Shown piece by piece: positions 20,188-32,740 of a stretch of DNA of 64,000 nucleotides. A program made the position numbers and the translations under genes. The notes below the pieces were generated by a model. It was given only the letters and a program-made list of their open reading frames with translations, did no database searches and was not told the origin of the DNA. The number at the start of each line of letters is the position of its first letter. Position 1 is the first letter of the stretch. Source of the DNA: Neoceratodus forsteri (Eukaryota; Chordata; Ceratodontiformes; Ceratodontidae); assembly GCA_016271365.2 (NCBI GenBank), contig JADMNL010000028.1, forward strand, positions 94,457,501 through 94,521,500, read 5' to 3'.

Positions 20188-22348
20188 TGGCGGAGGAGGA
20201 GGACAGTGGAGGAGGACATGCTGTGGCTGGTGAGTTAGCAAGGTTCAGCGGGGAACATGGTACGGCTGGAATGCACCCTCAGAGTGGCCAGCATATCGTA
20301 CTTCAGGCCCCGCTGCTTGCTGTGATAGCAATGGGTGGAGGATCTACTGAAAATGGAGTTTTGCTACACTCCTCTATGATAGTGACACTAGGTGTTACAG
20401 GAAGTCCCGGAGCAGGCCCCATACCTGTGGAGGGCGATGAAGATATAGACGCAGTGGTCCGTGTGAAACAGGACCTCTTATTACAGGCTGAGGCTGATTA
20501 CAGAGCAGCTAAACTGCATGCCGAAGGAAAAAAAAAGGAAACGCTCAATTCAAGGTTCACCGTCGCCTTCTATGGCGTCTACAGCAAAAGGTTTTGCAGC
20601 GGGCCCTCTAACAGAGGATACTACATCAGAGAAAGACACAGGATTGGAAAATCACTCACAGCATGAGTCGGCATGGTCTCTGGAACAGGCACTGGAACAA
20701 GCTGGTTGGATCCAAACAGAAACAGGTCAGTGGGTTGCAGATCCCGATATTCCGCTTCCGGGTTCGGGGAGTGTCACGGGGGTACTGGAGAGGAACTGTG
20801 GATGGCCTCCTACACATTATGCACAGGCCTGATACAGTCCTGTTTACTAAACCATATGTGCTCGCTTTTAGACCCTGTTTCAGGGCACACTTTATCTGCT
20901 AATACAGATGCAGAGATGGTGATGATGGACTTGCCCATTTCACAAGTGGATTCCATTTCCTTCTCCCCTATACAGTCTCTAGCACAGCAGGGGCCTATGG
21001 AAAACATTACTGTGGCTAGTGATTCCCCCCCAGTCGGAAGAAGCGCTGGGATCTATTCCTATAGTACCTCCTGACAATGAGTCAGTAACCCCAGCCCTGA
21101 CAGCTCCCACTTTCGCTAGTTTATTTCAAAAACCTGTTTCTTTAGCTAAACGCAGGAATGCAGTTCGGCTGCAGTTTTTAGGACCAGCGGATACGATGCC
21201 AGACTGCTTTTATGCGGGGAAAGTTCTATTGAAGCAGATGCTGGGGTCTTCTCCCTCGGAAGTGTATGCTTTGATTCATACACCGGGAGAATCTACATAT
21301 GATGTAAGTTTTCATTCCCCTGACATCCTGAATCGTTTCTGGATGAAGTATGCCCTGTTTAAAACAAACCCAGCTTGGACCCACTTTCAAGCTATATCTT
21401 TAACAAAACAAACTTTTAAAGTGATCACTGTCTTATTCAGGAATGAAGGGGTGAATATTATGGACATCTCATACTGGCTGGAGAAACGTTGTCAAATACA
21501 AGGGAATCCGGAACCAATTTTAGATTCTGAAGGTTTTTGGAATGGAGAGTGGAGGTATAAGGTGACTTTACCACAAACGGAGGATGGACTTCAACATCTA
21601 CCAAGTTGTTTTTACCCAGGTCATGACAAGGGTTTTATTTTTCATCCTGGACAGCCATGCCATTGTTACAAATGTGGTTCCAGTAGACATTTGAGTCGAA
21701 CCTGCGATACAATGAAATGTGCTCAATGTGGGGAAGTGGGGCATATTATGACTGACTGTCATCATCCTCCCAAGTGTAGTCTTTGTGAGGAACAGCATTT
21801 CTTTATGGATTGTCCTTGGGCAGCCCATAATACTGCGGACAAGGATTATACCACTCAGGATTTTTATTTGAATACTGCATTAAAATCGGCTTTGAAACAA
21901 TATGGGCCCCCCCACCCATCTAAGAGGGCACCTCCTGAAAGGCCCATTAATCCCCCCCTTCGGAGGCCTGATCCACTTCTGTTTTGGTTTCTCACATGCC
22001 TCCATCTGAGGCAGAACCTTTAGTACTAGAGGTATCTGGTGATGTAGGTTCTATGCCTCCCCCCTTCCACCAGAACATGCCTTCATTGTAGTTAATAATC
22101 GAAGGAGGAGTTTACAGAAGAAAACTGCAGCATCTGTTCCAGAAGTCTTCCATCTCCCAGTGCAAAACACCTTTTCCACCTTGCAGGTTGAAGAACCTGA
22201 TGTAGGTACAGAATCAGACTCGGTTTCGGTTCACTCCTCTCAAGCGGATGGAGGACCAGACACTGAGCATTCTACAGAAGATTTGACTATCCCTCCAAAA
22301 AATAAACCTAGGATGGGTTCCCGTAAATGGGTCAGGAAGAAATCCTAA
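20188..22348 (+). pseudogene. LINE ORF1 protein, zinc-knuckle RNA-binding
   Basis: The start is taken at 20,188 (MAEEEDSGGGHAVAGE). The frame runs to about 20,530, shifts, and continues (SLEQALEQAGWIQTETGQW). It is broken again at 20,830-21,020 and then open from 21,019 to 22,023. That part holds a domain with FYAGKVLLKQMLGSSPSEVY, like the RNA-recognition region of Tx1 ORF1, and three knuckles at about residues 215-270: CYKCGSSRHLSRTC, CAQCGEVGHIMTDC and CSLCEEQHFFMDC. The C-terminal end lies at 22,160-22,348 and is basic (KPRMGSRKWVRKKS). It would coat the LINE RNA. Three or more breaks are seen. Confidence 0.8.
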
Positions 22349-22422
22349 TGTTCTTCAATTTTTTTTCAGGATTAATTAGTCCTCCTTTAGTTAACAATTT
22401 TTTTTTTTTTTTTTTATACGCA

Positions 22423-25400
22423 ATGGATACATTATTTAGTATTACTGTGGCCTCTTAAAATACTAACAGTATTCAGTCAGATAGAAAACAACTTTTGGTA
22501 TATGCTTTATTTGATTCCTTTTTTTTATGATGTGGTATTCTTTCAAGACACTCGATTACATATCAGACAAGAGATGGATAGAGCCTCTGTGGGATGGAAG
22601 GGAGTGACTTATTGGTCTATTGAGAGGATCTTTGTTGTGGGGTTGGAATTTGTTTAAATTCCCCTTTGGCACAATCTATACAGGTAGTGGACATAGCCCC
22701 GGGCCGTGCTTTGTTATTAGATGTCACGTTAAATAAATTGCACTGTTGGTTTATTAATGTATATGCCCCACAAACAAAGACAGCTAGAATTGAGCTTTTT
22801 AACAGCCTTATTTGTTTACATCTCGTTATGTTTTCTTGGGAGAAGATTTCAATTGTGGGTTGTATTTAAAGGATAGGGGTCCTCAAACCCCAAAATTATA
22901 TTGTGATAACAATTGCCTGGCTGCTTTGATTTCACAAACTGGTTTGGTTAATGCTTGTGTTTTTTGTGGCCGGCCAGACAAGACCTATTTCAGAGGTAAC
23001 CTAGCTACTAGAATCGATTTCTGGTTTATATCTCCTGCCTTGGAGATTAAAAATACCAGGACCCGTCCTGTTGCTCCATCTGACCACGCCATCATAGAAC
23101 TGATGGTCTCTAATTATGATGGTATGCAACAAGGGCCTGGGTATTGGAGGTTGAACTTGGAACTGTTGTCTCTTCCAACTGTTAAGGATGGTTTTATTTC
23201 CTTATTAGAAGCATGTAAATCAATTAAAATGTTATATGATACTTCACAGGAATGATGGGAGGATACAAAGCTAGATATTAAAAGATACTTTCAACACATA
23301 GGTAGATTAAATGGGAAATTTACGAGGGACCAGTATTGTATTTACAAAACACAGTTTCAGAATTTAGTGTTTCAAGCTTCCCAAGGAAATAAAATGATTC
23401 TTGCAGAATTAGCAGAAACCAGGCAAAAAATGAATGATTTACAATATAATAGACTTAGATCTTTAGAACAGGAATGGAAATTTGGAACCCAGGGTCACAG
23501 GATTTTATGAATCCATTTAAATTCTATGCTCAACAACAATATCAAAAGCAGATGTCTTTAATTCAGGATGCTAAGGGGTGTCTTTGTTCCAAAAGGTATG
23601 CAATTATGACAGCCATAGAGGAGCATGTGCAGTCTTTATTTACTAACATACTATTTGCCAGCAGATTAGGCCTTACGGTCTATCGAGTCTGCTTGAACCT
23701 CAGATCCCTAGTTGGGTGCCGAGGCCCTCCCCCCCTCTTAGCAGAAACCAGTCATCAGGAATCCTCCCAGGATGGTCATAAGGTTTGGTTGGAAAAATGT
23801 ATTTTACCACAAGTTTTGTCATCCGATCAACGGGTACTGGTGTCACCACTTACTCAATCTGAAATAATGACCACTTTTGCAATGGTTAACAAAGAATTCT
23901 GCACCCGGAACAGATGGAATTCCATATGAATTGTACAGTGTGATTCTGCAAGTTCTGTTACCTGAAATCCTAGAGTTATTTCAGGATATGATGGTTTCAG
24001 GGAATCTGCCTGATTCAATCGGTAATGAATTGGTGGTTTTTATGTATAAATCTGGGGACAGGACTGACCTTTCAAATTGGCGCCCAATCACATTATTAAA
24101 TACTGATTTTAAATTGTATACCAAATTGTTGAAAAACAGGTTGTTGCTTTGTGCATCTACTCTGATACATTCTTCTCAGACTTGTACCATTCCTGACCGG
24201 AGTATAACGGATGGGTTAATTTTATTAAGAGAAATTTTGTCCCGGGGGGAGATTGGAGAATTAACTGGTTTCATTCTTAGTTTAGATCAGGAAAAGGCCT
24301 TCGACAGGGTAAACCATGAATATCTTTGGGACTGTTTGGCTAGTTATGGGATTCTGGGTACTTTTATTTTTTGGATAAAATCTTGTTATTCTAATGCTAA
24401 AGCTTTAGCACACTGTAATGGATGGATGGGGAGGGCATGCATGGTTACCCGGGAGTTAGAAGGATGTCCCTGAGTCCCTTCTATCATTTTACACTGGACC
24501 CTTTAATTCGTCGCTTAATGATAATATTGCTATTCAGGGGTTTCTTTTCTAGCACCTCAGAAGAAATTAAAAGTATTGCATATGCAGATGACATCTACTT
24601 TCTTGTGGGGATTTACCTTGACCTGCTTAATGGGACAAATACTTTGGAATTTTCTGAATTCACGGAGCCAGAGTTAACTATAGGAAAAGTAAATGCCTTC
24701 CTTTGGATTAGAAAGTTTTTTAGAATCTATGGTAATTGGATCTCTGTTTGACAGGGACCTGTACAATTCTTGGACTTTTTGGTACCGGGATTTGGCCTTC
24801 TTAAATTGGTCTTCCAAATTGGACATTGCATATGGGAAAATTTTACTGTGGAATAAGTGGAGATTGTCCAAATTAAAAAGGGTATATATGATTAAGACCT
24901 TCTTACTCCCAATTTTTTTGTATTTAGCTGCAGTTTTTAGTCTACCCCCTAAGCTGGAGACCCGGATTTATGGTTGTTTTTTTTTCAGGCATTTGGGGGT
25001 AGTAGACTGAATCCATTTAAACAGTGTTTACTGTTTAGAGAGAAAAAAAATGGGGGGTATTAAAATGATTAATCCCATGGTTTCCTTTTTTACAATTTTT
25101 GCTAATGTAAACTTGAGACCATTATTATTGAAATCTGAGAGTATATGGATCCATGTGTTTTGGATTCCTTGGCAGGAATACTCCCTTCTGGCTTCCTCTA
25201 TTCATGCATCCCAAAACACGTTTTGTATAATATTCCAGAAACTTTAAGTATGTTTTGAGAAAATAAAACTTTGGTGTTTAGTACCGGAACATTTTTCACA
25301 ACAGGACCGGAAAACACTATATGCACATTTTCTATCTACTTTTTTTCATGATACAACCTGTTTTGACTTTAAACCTATTTCAGATAAAATATTGATTGGA

Positions 25401-25902
25401 AAAATGTTGACATCTACCCGTATGCCGGTTTATATGTGGGATGTTATGTGGCTTTCCCTACATGGGAAACTCAATGTCAAAGGAAACCTAAAACATAAAA
25501 GTGTAGAACACTGTTACTGCCCTAGGGAGACTTGTGTTGAGGTGGTGGAATCCATGGACCATTTGTTCTTTGTGTCCTTTTGTAAATGGTTTTGGAATTT
25601 TTTTACGGGGTAAATGGCCTACATCATCCTTTTGTGATTTAACCCCCGAGATTTTATACTTGGGTATTCTTCCATTCAAATGGACTAAACATGATAGGAT
25701 TACACTTTGGTTATTTTTGGTGCGTTTTAAATTCTATATATGGCATGTGCAGTGTAGGCTGACACTGCAACAATTAGAATATACAGAGGAACAATTATTT
25801 CATGTGATTACTACTGTTATTCTTAGTCATAAAAATACTGAAAGGAAGTCAGTGCGGTATGAAATCTTCCAGTCTTGGTGGTACTGTATAGATTGGCTAT
25901 GA
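22423..25902 (+). pseudogene. LINE ORF2, endonuclease and reverse transcriptase
   Basis: The start at 22,423 (MDTLFSITVAS) is followed, after a stop, by FDSFFYDVVFFQDTRL, the APE N-terminus. APE continues with FINVYAPQ, GEDFNCGL (22,850), RIDFWFISP and SDHAIIEL (23,080). RT: APGTDGIPYELY, NWRPITLLNTDFKLYTKLL, then SLDQEKAFDRVNHEYLW (motif A, 24,280) and IAYADDIYFLV (YADD catalytic motif, 24,580). The C-terminal part runs to a stop at 25,902 and includes CSLEHCYCPRE-like Cys residues near 25,520. At least six frames or stops interrupt it. It nicks DNA and primes cDNA synthesis at the target. Confidence 0.82.
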
Positions 25903-26114
25903 ATTGGTAGAGTATATTTTGAGATACATTTCAGTCATTGCATAATTCCACTTTTGCTTATGACTAGTAATATGTGGTACTGAGTGTTTTTCTTTGTAAT
26001 TTCACTGTTCTTTTCTTCTGGTCTTAATTAATGAGAAGTGGCAGTTTCTGGTAGAAATGAATTATTTTCTGGTGAGGAGTAGTCTTGATTTTGAGTATGA
26101 TTTATTAAAAAAAA

Positions 26115-26393
<279 letters not shown>

Positions 26394-27071
26394 AACATGA
26401 AGAATCCGATATTATGGAAGTGTATGTTGTGGATACTAGTTAATTCAATATGAGGTGCTTTGAGTTGGGAAAACATACTGCCATATAGTGGTATGCATGT
26501 GCGGGGGGGGGTTATTTCAGCTTACTATGTATGGGATAATGTTGTGTTTATGTTTTTCATCTTATTTTCACAAGTTTTTTTTCTCCCTTTAGGTTTACAA
26601 GGGACAAAAAGTATGCTGTATACTTATTTTTCTTTTTTTTTCCACTTTGTATGTTGTCATACAATTTTTGGTATTTTGGTTCTCTCATAGAATCCCTGGC
26701 TCCTTTAAGTAAGGGGGGGGGGGACTTTCAGCATTTACTACTTCAGTTTTAGGACTCTAATGACAGAGTTTTTTTTTTCTTCCCGTTGCATGTACGATGA
26801 AATACATATTTCTGTTTATTATTTGTATTATAATTTAGTATGTAGTAATACTTTTGTATATATAATTTTCTCATATTTTTGTTTTAGGGGAGTTTTGTTT
26901 AGCTTTGGTTATTTCTTCTTCCTTTGTTTTTTTTGGACTTTAAAAACTTTGATATTTGTTTTTGTTCATTTGGATGCTGTATTACCTTTTATATTAATTG
27001 TTTAATTTGGTATTATGATTTGGTGTGCTGTAACACCTTGTGTATTTAGTTTGCTTTTCAGTCTTAATAAA

Positions 27072-27331
27072 AAATTCCCCTACTCTTTTCGATAAGTGCC
27101 AAGGGATCTTTAACATCCACCTGAACTACCACCAATCCAGGCAGATGGGACCTCGGTTTAACATCTCATCCGAAAGACAGCACCTCAGAAGTGCAGCACC
27201 CTTCTCGTGCTGCACTACAGTGTCAGTACTGGGATATTAACCCAAGTGCCAGGTGTGGGAACTGAACCCACAGCCCTCTGATCTCCTGGCCTCAGAGGCG
27301 AATATGCTACCTACTGAGCCACTGACACTTA
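27072..27331 (-). repeat. tRNA-headed SINE, 5' part and conserved core
   Basis: On the minus strand the head (27,331 down to about 27,245) has box A TGGCTCAGTAGGT and box B GGTTCAGTTCC. The core follows with GTGCTGTCTTTCGGATGAGA, GTTAAACCGAGGTCC and TTAAAGATCCCTTGGCACTT, words I recognise from a SINE family widespread in fish and other vertebrates. The rest is at 19,955-20,139. The LINE entered the 3' part of the body. Confidence 0.72.
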
Positions 27332-27334
27332 TGA

Positions 27335-27510
27335 ACTTTGCACACATGAACAAGCATGGACAGTCATGAATATGAGTGTTCATGAATGTTTAAGAACTCC
27401 AGAGTGCCATTTAATGTTCATGCACAAAGGCATGAACGTTCATGGATCAGTTTGATAAATGCTCATGAACTGGGCTCATAAGCAATTCATAATGTTTATG
27501 ACCTGTTCAT
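27335..27510. repeat. TGAAC/GTTCA-rich degenerate repeat, right part
   Basis: Words such as CATGAATGTT, GAACGTTCATGGATC and CTCATGAACTGG. It continues the left part at 19,780-19,950 once the SINE and LINE are removed. Confidence 0.58.
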
Positions 27511-27549
27511 CAACATCTCAAGTGGGCAGGTGTACTACTGAGTGCAGCT

Positions 27550-27862
27550 ATGTGTCTGTGTTTCATTTAAGGGAGCAGGGGTATGTACAGTATACTAGAC
27601 AGGGTGGGTACTAGCAGATGAGTGGGGATAGGGAGTTAACCACTGGGGTAGGGGTGTTCAGAACAGAGCAAGGTGGGTGCTACCAGAGGAGAAGGCAGGG
27701 GTACACAACATACTGGGGCAGGAAGCATGCCACCTGATGTGAGGGACAGCAGTGTGCATAATGGGATAGTGTGTGTATCAGCAAATGAGAGGGGCAGTGG
27801 TCTGTTATATATACTGGAACTGGGTGGGTGTCGGAGGGGCAAGGATATAAATACCAGACAGT
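27550..27862. repeat. Degenerate minisatellite, about 55-65 bp unit
   Basis: Roughly five units. Each has a GGTGGGT.CTA.CAGA.GAG-like start followed by a GGGGCAG/GGGTA stretch and a TACTGG or ATACTGGAAC end. Units are only partly similar. Confidence 0.5.
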
Positions 27863-27939
27863 ACAGTAGTTAAAGTGATCAGATTAACAACACGAGCTAT
27901 AAAAGTGACATTGTCATGATTGTAAATAAAGAGATTCAC

Positions 27940-28150
27940 TCATAACATTGTGACTAGGCAAAGACATCAAAGGGAGATGGAGGAGAAAAGCAGCACATAG
28001 ACAAAATTGGTGAAAAATTTCTAGTCTTATTCTGTAATAGGTGAAGAAGGGGCACACACCCCAAAAGCCCTCTCACACCACAGACTAATACCAATTTATT
28101 TATTTATTAGATCACTGGTTTACAGATCTGCTTTGCACGTGAACATAATT
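27940..28150. repeat. Dispersed direct repeat, copy 1
   Basis: It shares with 29,540-29,715 the ordered words GGTG(A/G)AGAAGGG, CCAAAAGCCCTCTCAC, AGACTAA and GCTTTGCA(C/A)GTGAACAT. Confidence 0.55.
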
Positions 28151-28201
28151 AGCTTGGTTCCAAGGAGAGGGTATATGTGTGCTGAGCCTTGTTTATTTAA
28201 G

Positions 28202-28350
28202 CAATACGGCATGACGGGGGGGGGGGCGGCGTTATGGTGGGATACTGGCCCATCTTGGGTGGGTTGGAGCACAAGGCAAAGCCGATTGCTTCCACCACCT
28301 GAGAAGGGCCATTAGCCCACCATAACGCCCACCCCCCACGTGCCTTATTG
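28202..28350. repeat. Hairpin or small foldback element
   Basis: The left arm CAATACGGCATG...GGCGTTATGGTGGG pairs with the right arm CCCACCATAACGCCC...CGTGCCTTATTG, with a loop of about 70 nt. It may be a short MITE; no target duplication is clear. Confidence 0.55.
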
Positions 28351-29539
28351 TTATTATGAAATGGGTCCATTTAAATATATATAATTTTTTTAATGCTGTG
28401 TACAGGTAAATTTATAAGAAAAAAAAATCCTATAAGATTTAAATCAAAAGTACAGACAAAGAAAAATAGTCCGAACTGGAGAGTGTACTTTTAACAGTTT
28501 GTCAGTAGGTGACACCAAAGCCGCATATAAGCTGTTTCTAAATGGGTTGAGTAAGGGCAAAGGCCGGGAGGCTACCGCCTTTACAAGCTAGCATAGGAGC
28601 TAAAGACAGGCCGCCATGTTTATCATCTAACAGTCGGATTGGGGCTGCAACAAGATCTTGGGCATTAGTGGCAAAGCAAGCCATATTAGCCGTGCAGGAA
28701 ACTGTGGTGGAAGTTTTTCAAAATGGTCAGTAGCTAAGTTTTTTGTAGTGCAGTGCAAGGCTGTATGTTAAAATGGCACAACTTCACTGTTTTAACTTTT
28801 AGACTGAGGGTCCAGTGAGGAGAAGATGGGCAAGTGAGGAGACGATGATGGCAGAGCAGGAGCAGGACACAAGCAAATTCCAGTAGTGGGACACAAGCGA
28901 CGGAAAATAGTGTGCCACTTCAGGTAAAGGCAGTTTGTTTTTGCTGCTGTTATTGATAGTGCCACCGTACGGAGGACAACATAAGACCGCCTGTGTCCTT
29001 TTTGAATTGGGAATAGCGGGTAGGAGTATTTTTTTTTTACATGCACAGTACATTTTTCTAGGAGCTACTTTCACCCGGGATGCTGTGCTGGGATAACAGC
29101 CAAGCTGAAAACAGCTCTCAGCTAATCAGGAGCCAAGATTGTTTGTGCCCATTTCATAATTATGTTGTAAGGACCACATTTAATTTTAGTTTCTAAAACA
29201 TGGGTAAGCAGAGTAACACAGCTCCTTAACTGATCAAGGTGTTGGAAACTGATCAATGAGTGTAGGAACATGTTACAATATCTGCTTTACTTGCTTTTTA
29301 CCACAACATGAGAAAACTAATTCCATGAGTTGCAAGCACTGCATCATGAGTATGCAAATTATTGAGGTTCTGCAACATCTCTGCACTTCCCCAAGAAACA
29401 AAGCAGTAAACAGCAACATATATGAAAGAAATAAACAGTAGCACATATGTGGAATGAAATGCAAGGGTAAGGTTTCAAGCAATAATTAGGAGTTGCACAA
29501 AAAAAACTCTACCTTGCAATTTCCAGCCTTGTTACTGGA
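28351..29539. other. Anonymous DNA
   Basis: No gene, RNA gene or classifiable repeat was recognised. Confidence 0.4.
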
Positions 29540-29715
29540 CAAGGAATTCAAAGGGAAAAGGAAGAGAAAGGCGAAGAGTGGGCAAAATTATGGTGGAGAT
29601 TCAGTGTTCTGAAGCAGTGATAGGTGGAGAAGGGTTGCGCCCCCAAAAGCCCTCTCACGATTTAGACTAACAACAGAATGTTTGCATGCTTTGCAAGTGA
29701 ACATAAAACAGGGGA
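29540..29715. repeat. Dispersed direct repeat, copy 2
   Basis: Diverged partner of 27,940-28,150, same orientation. Confidence 0.55.
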
Positions 29716-29880
29716 CAGAGCAGTAATACAGACTGACAACCGCACGATAGAAAATACCATATTTTCGATTTATGGTGCATATTTTTGTGATTTTATTTTG
29801 GTATTAACATTACCTCCTTAAAGCTACTAGTTTGAATTATAGCCAATGAAGACTTCAACCCAGATGCTGGTCCTGACAAT

Positions 29881-30085
29881 AAAAAAAAAAATTACTTACC
29901 ATAGTAATATTGTTCCTTCTAATGAAGTCTTGCTGTATTCTGACAATATGCAGTTAGACTGACCGGTTCAACTGTCCCGGAGAACCAAGAGTTAAACTCT
30001 AAGCAAATGCATAGAATGTTAAGCTCGAGCTCGGTTTTCAAACCACTGTCCCCGTACGTTCTAGTAACTGATCAGATTCTATGAA
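29881..30085 (-). repeat. D4 3' inverted terminal repeat
   Basis: Reverse complement of 43,118-43,293. Shared blocks include CAGTTAGACTGACCGGTTCA, GAACCAAGAGTTAAACTCTA, AAGCTCGAGCTCGGTTTTC and a CGTTCTAGTAACTGATCAG end. Confidence 0.87.
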
Positions 30086-30288
30086 GCAAACTAGACAAAT
30101 ATGCATGTAATGGCCAAAACTAAGCCTAAACAGAACCCCAACAGGGGCAACACAGGGAACAAAACCAAAGGGCATATAAAAGACTCAGGTCACAGATGCC
30201 CAGAGAAAACCATTACCACTAATGGTTTTAAAGTTGCTGTAGGAGAGCCACCCTTCCCCTAGGTTCTGAAGGGGAGGTAGGGTGGGAT

Positions 30289-30389
30289 GTCAGAATACAG
30301 CAAGACTCCATTAGAAGAAACAACATTACTATGGTAAGCAATTTTTTCTTCAAACATGAAATCTTGCTGTATTCTGACAATATGCAGAC
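30289..30389 (-). repeat. D4 internal complementary region
   Basis: Complement of the outer 3' end (ending GGTAAGCAATTTTTTC) joined to complement of the outer 5' end (TTCAAACATGAAATCTTGC). Confidence 0.85.
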
Positions 30390-30426
30390 TATAGAGCAGT
30401 GCCCCCAGGAGGTGGGCACAGAACCT

Positions 30427-31020
30427 ATTTGGGGAATAGGCTCTGCAGTACTGCTGTGCCAAACCTGGCATCACTCCTTGCCTGAATATCCAGGCTGTAA
30501 TGCTCAGTAAATGCATGGACAGACTTCCAGGTGGCAGCCTTATATATCTCACGCAAGGGGACTTCTCTGGCGGCTGCCAGGGAGGCCGCAGTGCCTCTGG
30601 TAGAGTGGCCCCAAGACCTGCTGGTGGGTCCTTACCCAGCTTACTGTAGCAGAACTGGATACAGACCACAATCCATCTGGCTATAGTCCTTTTTGCAGCA
30701 GGCCTGTCTTGACCAACATCCCCATAAGTAAGAAAAAGCTGGTAACAATCCTTCCTTAGCTCTTTTGTCCTGTCCATATAATAGCTAATAGCTCTTTTAA
30801 CATCCAGGCTGTGCAGCCTGCATTCACCTGAACTATAGTGATCTGAGAAAAATACAGACAAAGTAATGGATTGGTTCAGATGAAAATCAGAAACCACCTT
30901 AGGGAGGAATTTCCTGTTAGTTCGGAGCACAATCTTGTCCCTGTGAGGTGAAATATAGCTGGGCTCCACAGACAAGGCTTGAAGTTCACTGATTCTTCTA
31001 GCAGAAGTGATAGCCACTAG
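30427..31020 (-). pseudogene. DIRS tyrosine recombinase, catalytic end (D4)
   Basis: It starts at the DB junction with AITSARRISELQALSVEPSY (catalytic Arg) and continues HRDKIVLRTNRKFLPKVV, FLTYGDVGQDRPAAKRTIA and VCIQFCYSKLGKDPPAGL. A shift near 30,610 then removes the HxxR region from this frame. The other phase retains the usual C-terminal end LQSLFPK and stops at about 30,427. The remaining 5' parts of the gene are at 36,956-37,415 and 39,178-39,582. Confidence 0.82.
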
Positions 31021-31192
31021 AAGAACAGGTTACTCACCTGTAATGGTAGTTCTAGGAGTGGTATATGTTGTTCATCCACACACTCTGACATGTCCCTTTC
31101 CCCTTTAAGTTCACCGGAAAGTCTTCAAGCTGGCTCCCCCCCCCCACCCGGGTGGTAAATACCTCGACTCTGCCCCATGACGCCAGATCTTA
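31021..31192 (-). repeat. DB 3' inverted terminal repeat
   Basis: It matches the reverse complement of 36,815-36,955 through TTGTTCATCCACAC, TGTCCCTTTCCCCTTTAA, GAAAGTCTTCAAGCTGGCTC and GGTGGTAAATACCTC. Confidence 0.87.
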
Positions 31193-31229
31193 GCCCGCTG
31201 GAAGCAAGGTGGTGCGCCTAAAGCCGGGG

Positions 31230-31345
31230 TGGTCAAATGGGTGCGTGTGGATGAACAACATATACCACTCCTAGAACTACTGCTACAGGTCAGTAACCTG
31301 TTCTTCTAGGAGCGTGGATATATTGTTCATCCACACTCTCTGGCA
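31230..31345 (-). repeat. DB internal complementary region
   Basis: First part GTGGATGAACAACATATACC...TAACCTGTTCTT is the complement of the 3' end (forming a hairpin with 31,021-31,095). The second part CTAGGAGCGTGGATATATTG is the complement of the 5' end. Confidence 0.85.
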
Positions 31346-31391
31346 GACTCCAAGCAGTTCTCTGGGAGGAGGGAGGCAAGGTGCTCACTTC

Positions 31392-32740
31392 CTATTTAGG
31401 AAACAGAGATTGGAAAACCGAGGCCCCAAAACCAGCATCCCGGCATGACTCAAGGTTGATGTGGTAGTGGGTAATAAAGTTGTTTGCTGACTTCCAGGTA
31501 GCAGCCCGACAGATCTCCTGGATAGGGATGTCCCTGGAAGCAGCCACCAATGCAGCGGTATGGCGGGTAAAATGAGCTCTTATCCCTCTGGGAGGCTCCT
31601 TGCCCACCAATTCATAGCATAGACCTATGCATGATGTAATCCATCTAGCAATGGTCCACTTCGCTGCAGGTCTGCCAGAAGCGGCTTCAGCATAGGTGAC
31701 AAAGAGCTGGCGAACCTCTCCCTGAATTTCTGCTATCCTCTCCTTATAGTAGGAGAGAGCACGTCTGAGGTCCAGAGTATGGAGCCTGTACTAAGCGTCC
31801 GAGGTGTAGTTAGGGTAGTATACTGGCAGAGTCAACACCTGGTTAAGGTGAAACTCTGACACCACCTTTGGAAGGAATTCCGGTTGGGGGCGCAGGACAA
31901 CTTTGTCCCTGTGAAAGACCAGATAAGGGGAGTCCACCGAAAGCACCTGGAGTTCCCCTGTCCTTCTGGCTGACGTGATAGCCACCAGGAAGGCTGTCTT
32001 CCACGACAAGTGTGAGAGCTCACACCTGTGTATGGGTTCGAATGGCTTGCCCATGAGCTTTGCCAAAACCAGCAAGAGATCCCACGGAGGTGGAGGTTCA
32101 CGCACTGGAGGGGATATGCGATCCAGGCCTTTGAAAAAGCGCCCGACCACTGTCTCCTGTGCCAATGTTGGTTGACCGGCCCACGCCCGGTAAGCAGAAA
32201 TGGCTGCCTGGTGCACCCTAAGAGTCGATGACCACAGATCCCCCTTTGGATAGAGACCAAAGGTAGTCTAAAATGTAAGCCACAGAGCAGGATAAGGGGT
32301 CCAGACTCTTACCCTGACACCAAATAGAAAACGTTTTCCATTAGAAGGCATAACATTTTCTGGTCGATTCCTTACGAGATGCCTCCACCACCGTGTAGAC
32401 ATCCTCGGAATGACCCAGAGCCTGGAACTCTAGCTGCTCAGGTACCAGGCTGTGAGGTACAGGGATTGAAGGTCCGGGTGGAAGACCTTCCCCTGGTTCA
32501 ACAATATCAGGTCCGGGCGTGTACAAAGCCGCTCCGGGGCCCTGCAGCTGAGGCTGAGGAGATCTGGATACCAGAACTGGCGGATCCAATCTGGGGCTAC
32601 CAGAATTACCTTCGCCTTGTCCCTCCTCACCTTGAGGAGCACCTTGTGGATCGAGGGAAGGTGTAGAGGAGGCCTGGGGTCCACAGCCTCGAGAAGGCAT
32701 CCCCTTGCAGCGTGCTCTGCTGAGGGGGGTGGGCATGGTA
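31392..32740 (-). pseudogene. DIRS tyrosine recombinase (DB)
   Basis: N-terminal part at 32,341-32,736 (LEFQALGHSEDVYTVVEASR). The core-binding and catalytic start at 31,791-32,216 has LSWKTAFLVAITSARRTGEL (catalytic Arg, with TGEL for SEL) and HRDKVVL. The C-terminal part at 31,392-31,610 has GIRAHFTRHTAALVAASRDI, giving HxxR, then FITHYHINLESC with the candidate nucleophile Tyr, and ends VFQSLFPK. A stop near 31,790 and shifts near 32,250 separate the parts. All catalytic residues are still readable, but not in one frame. Confidence 0.82.
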
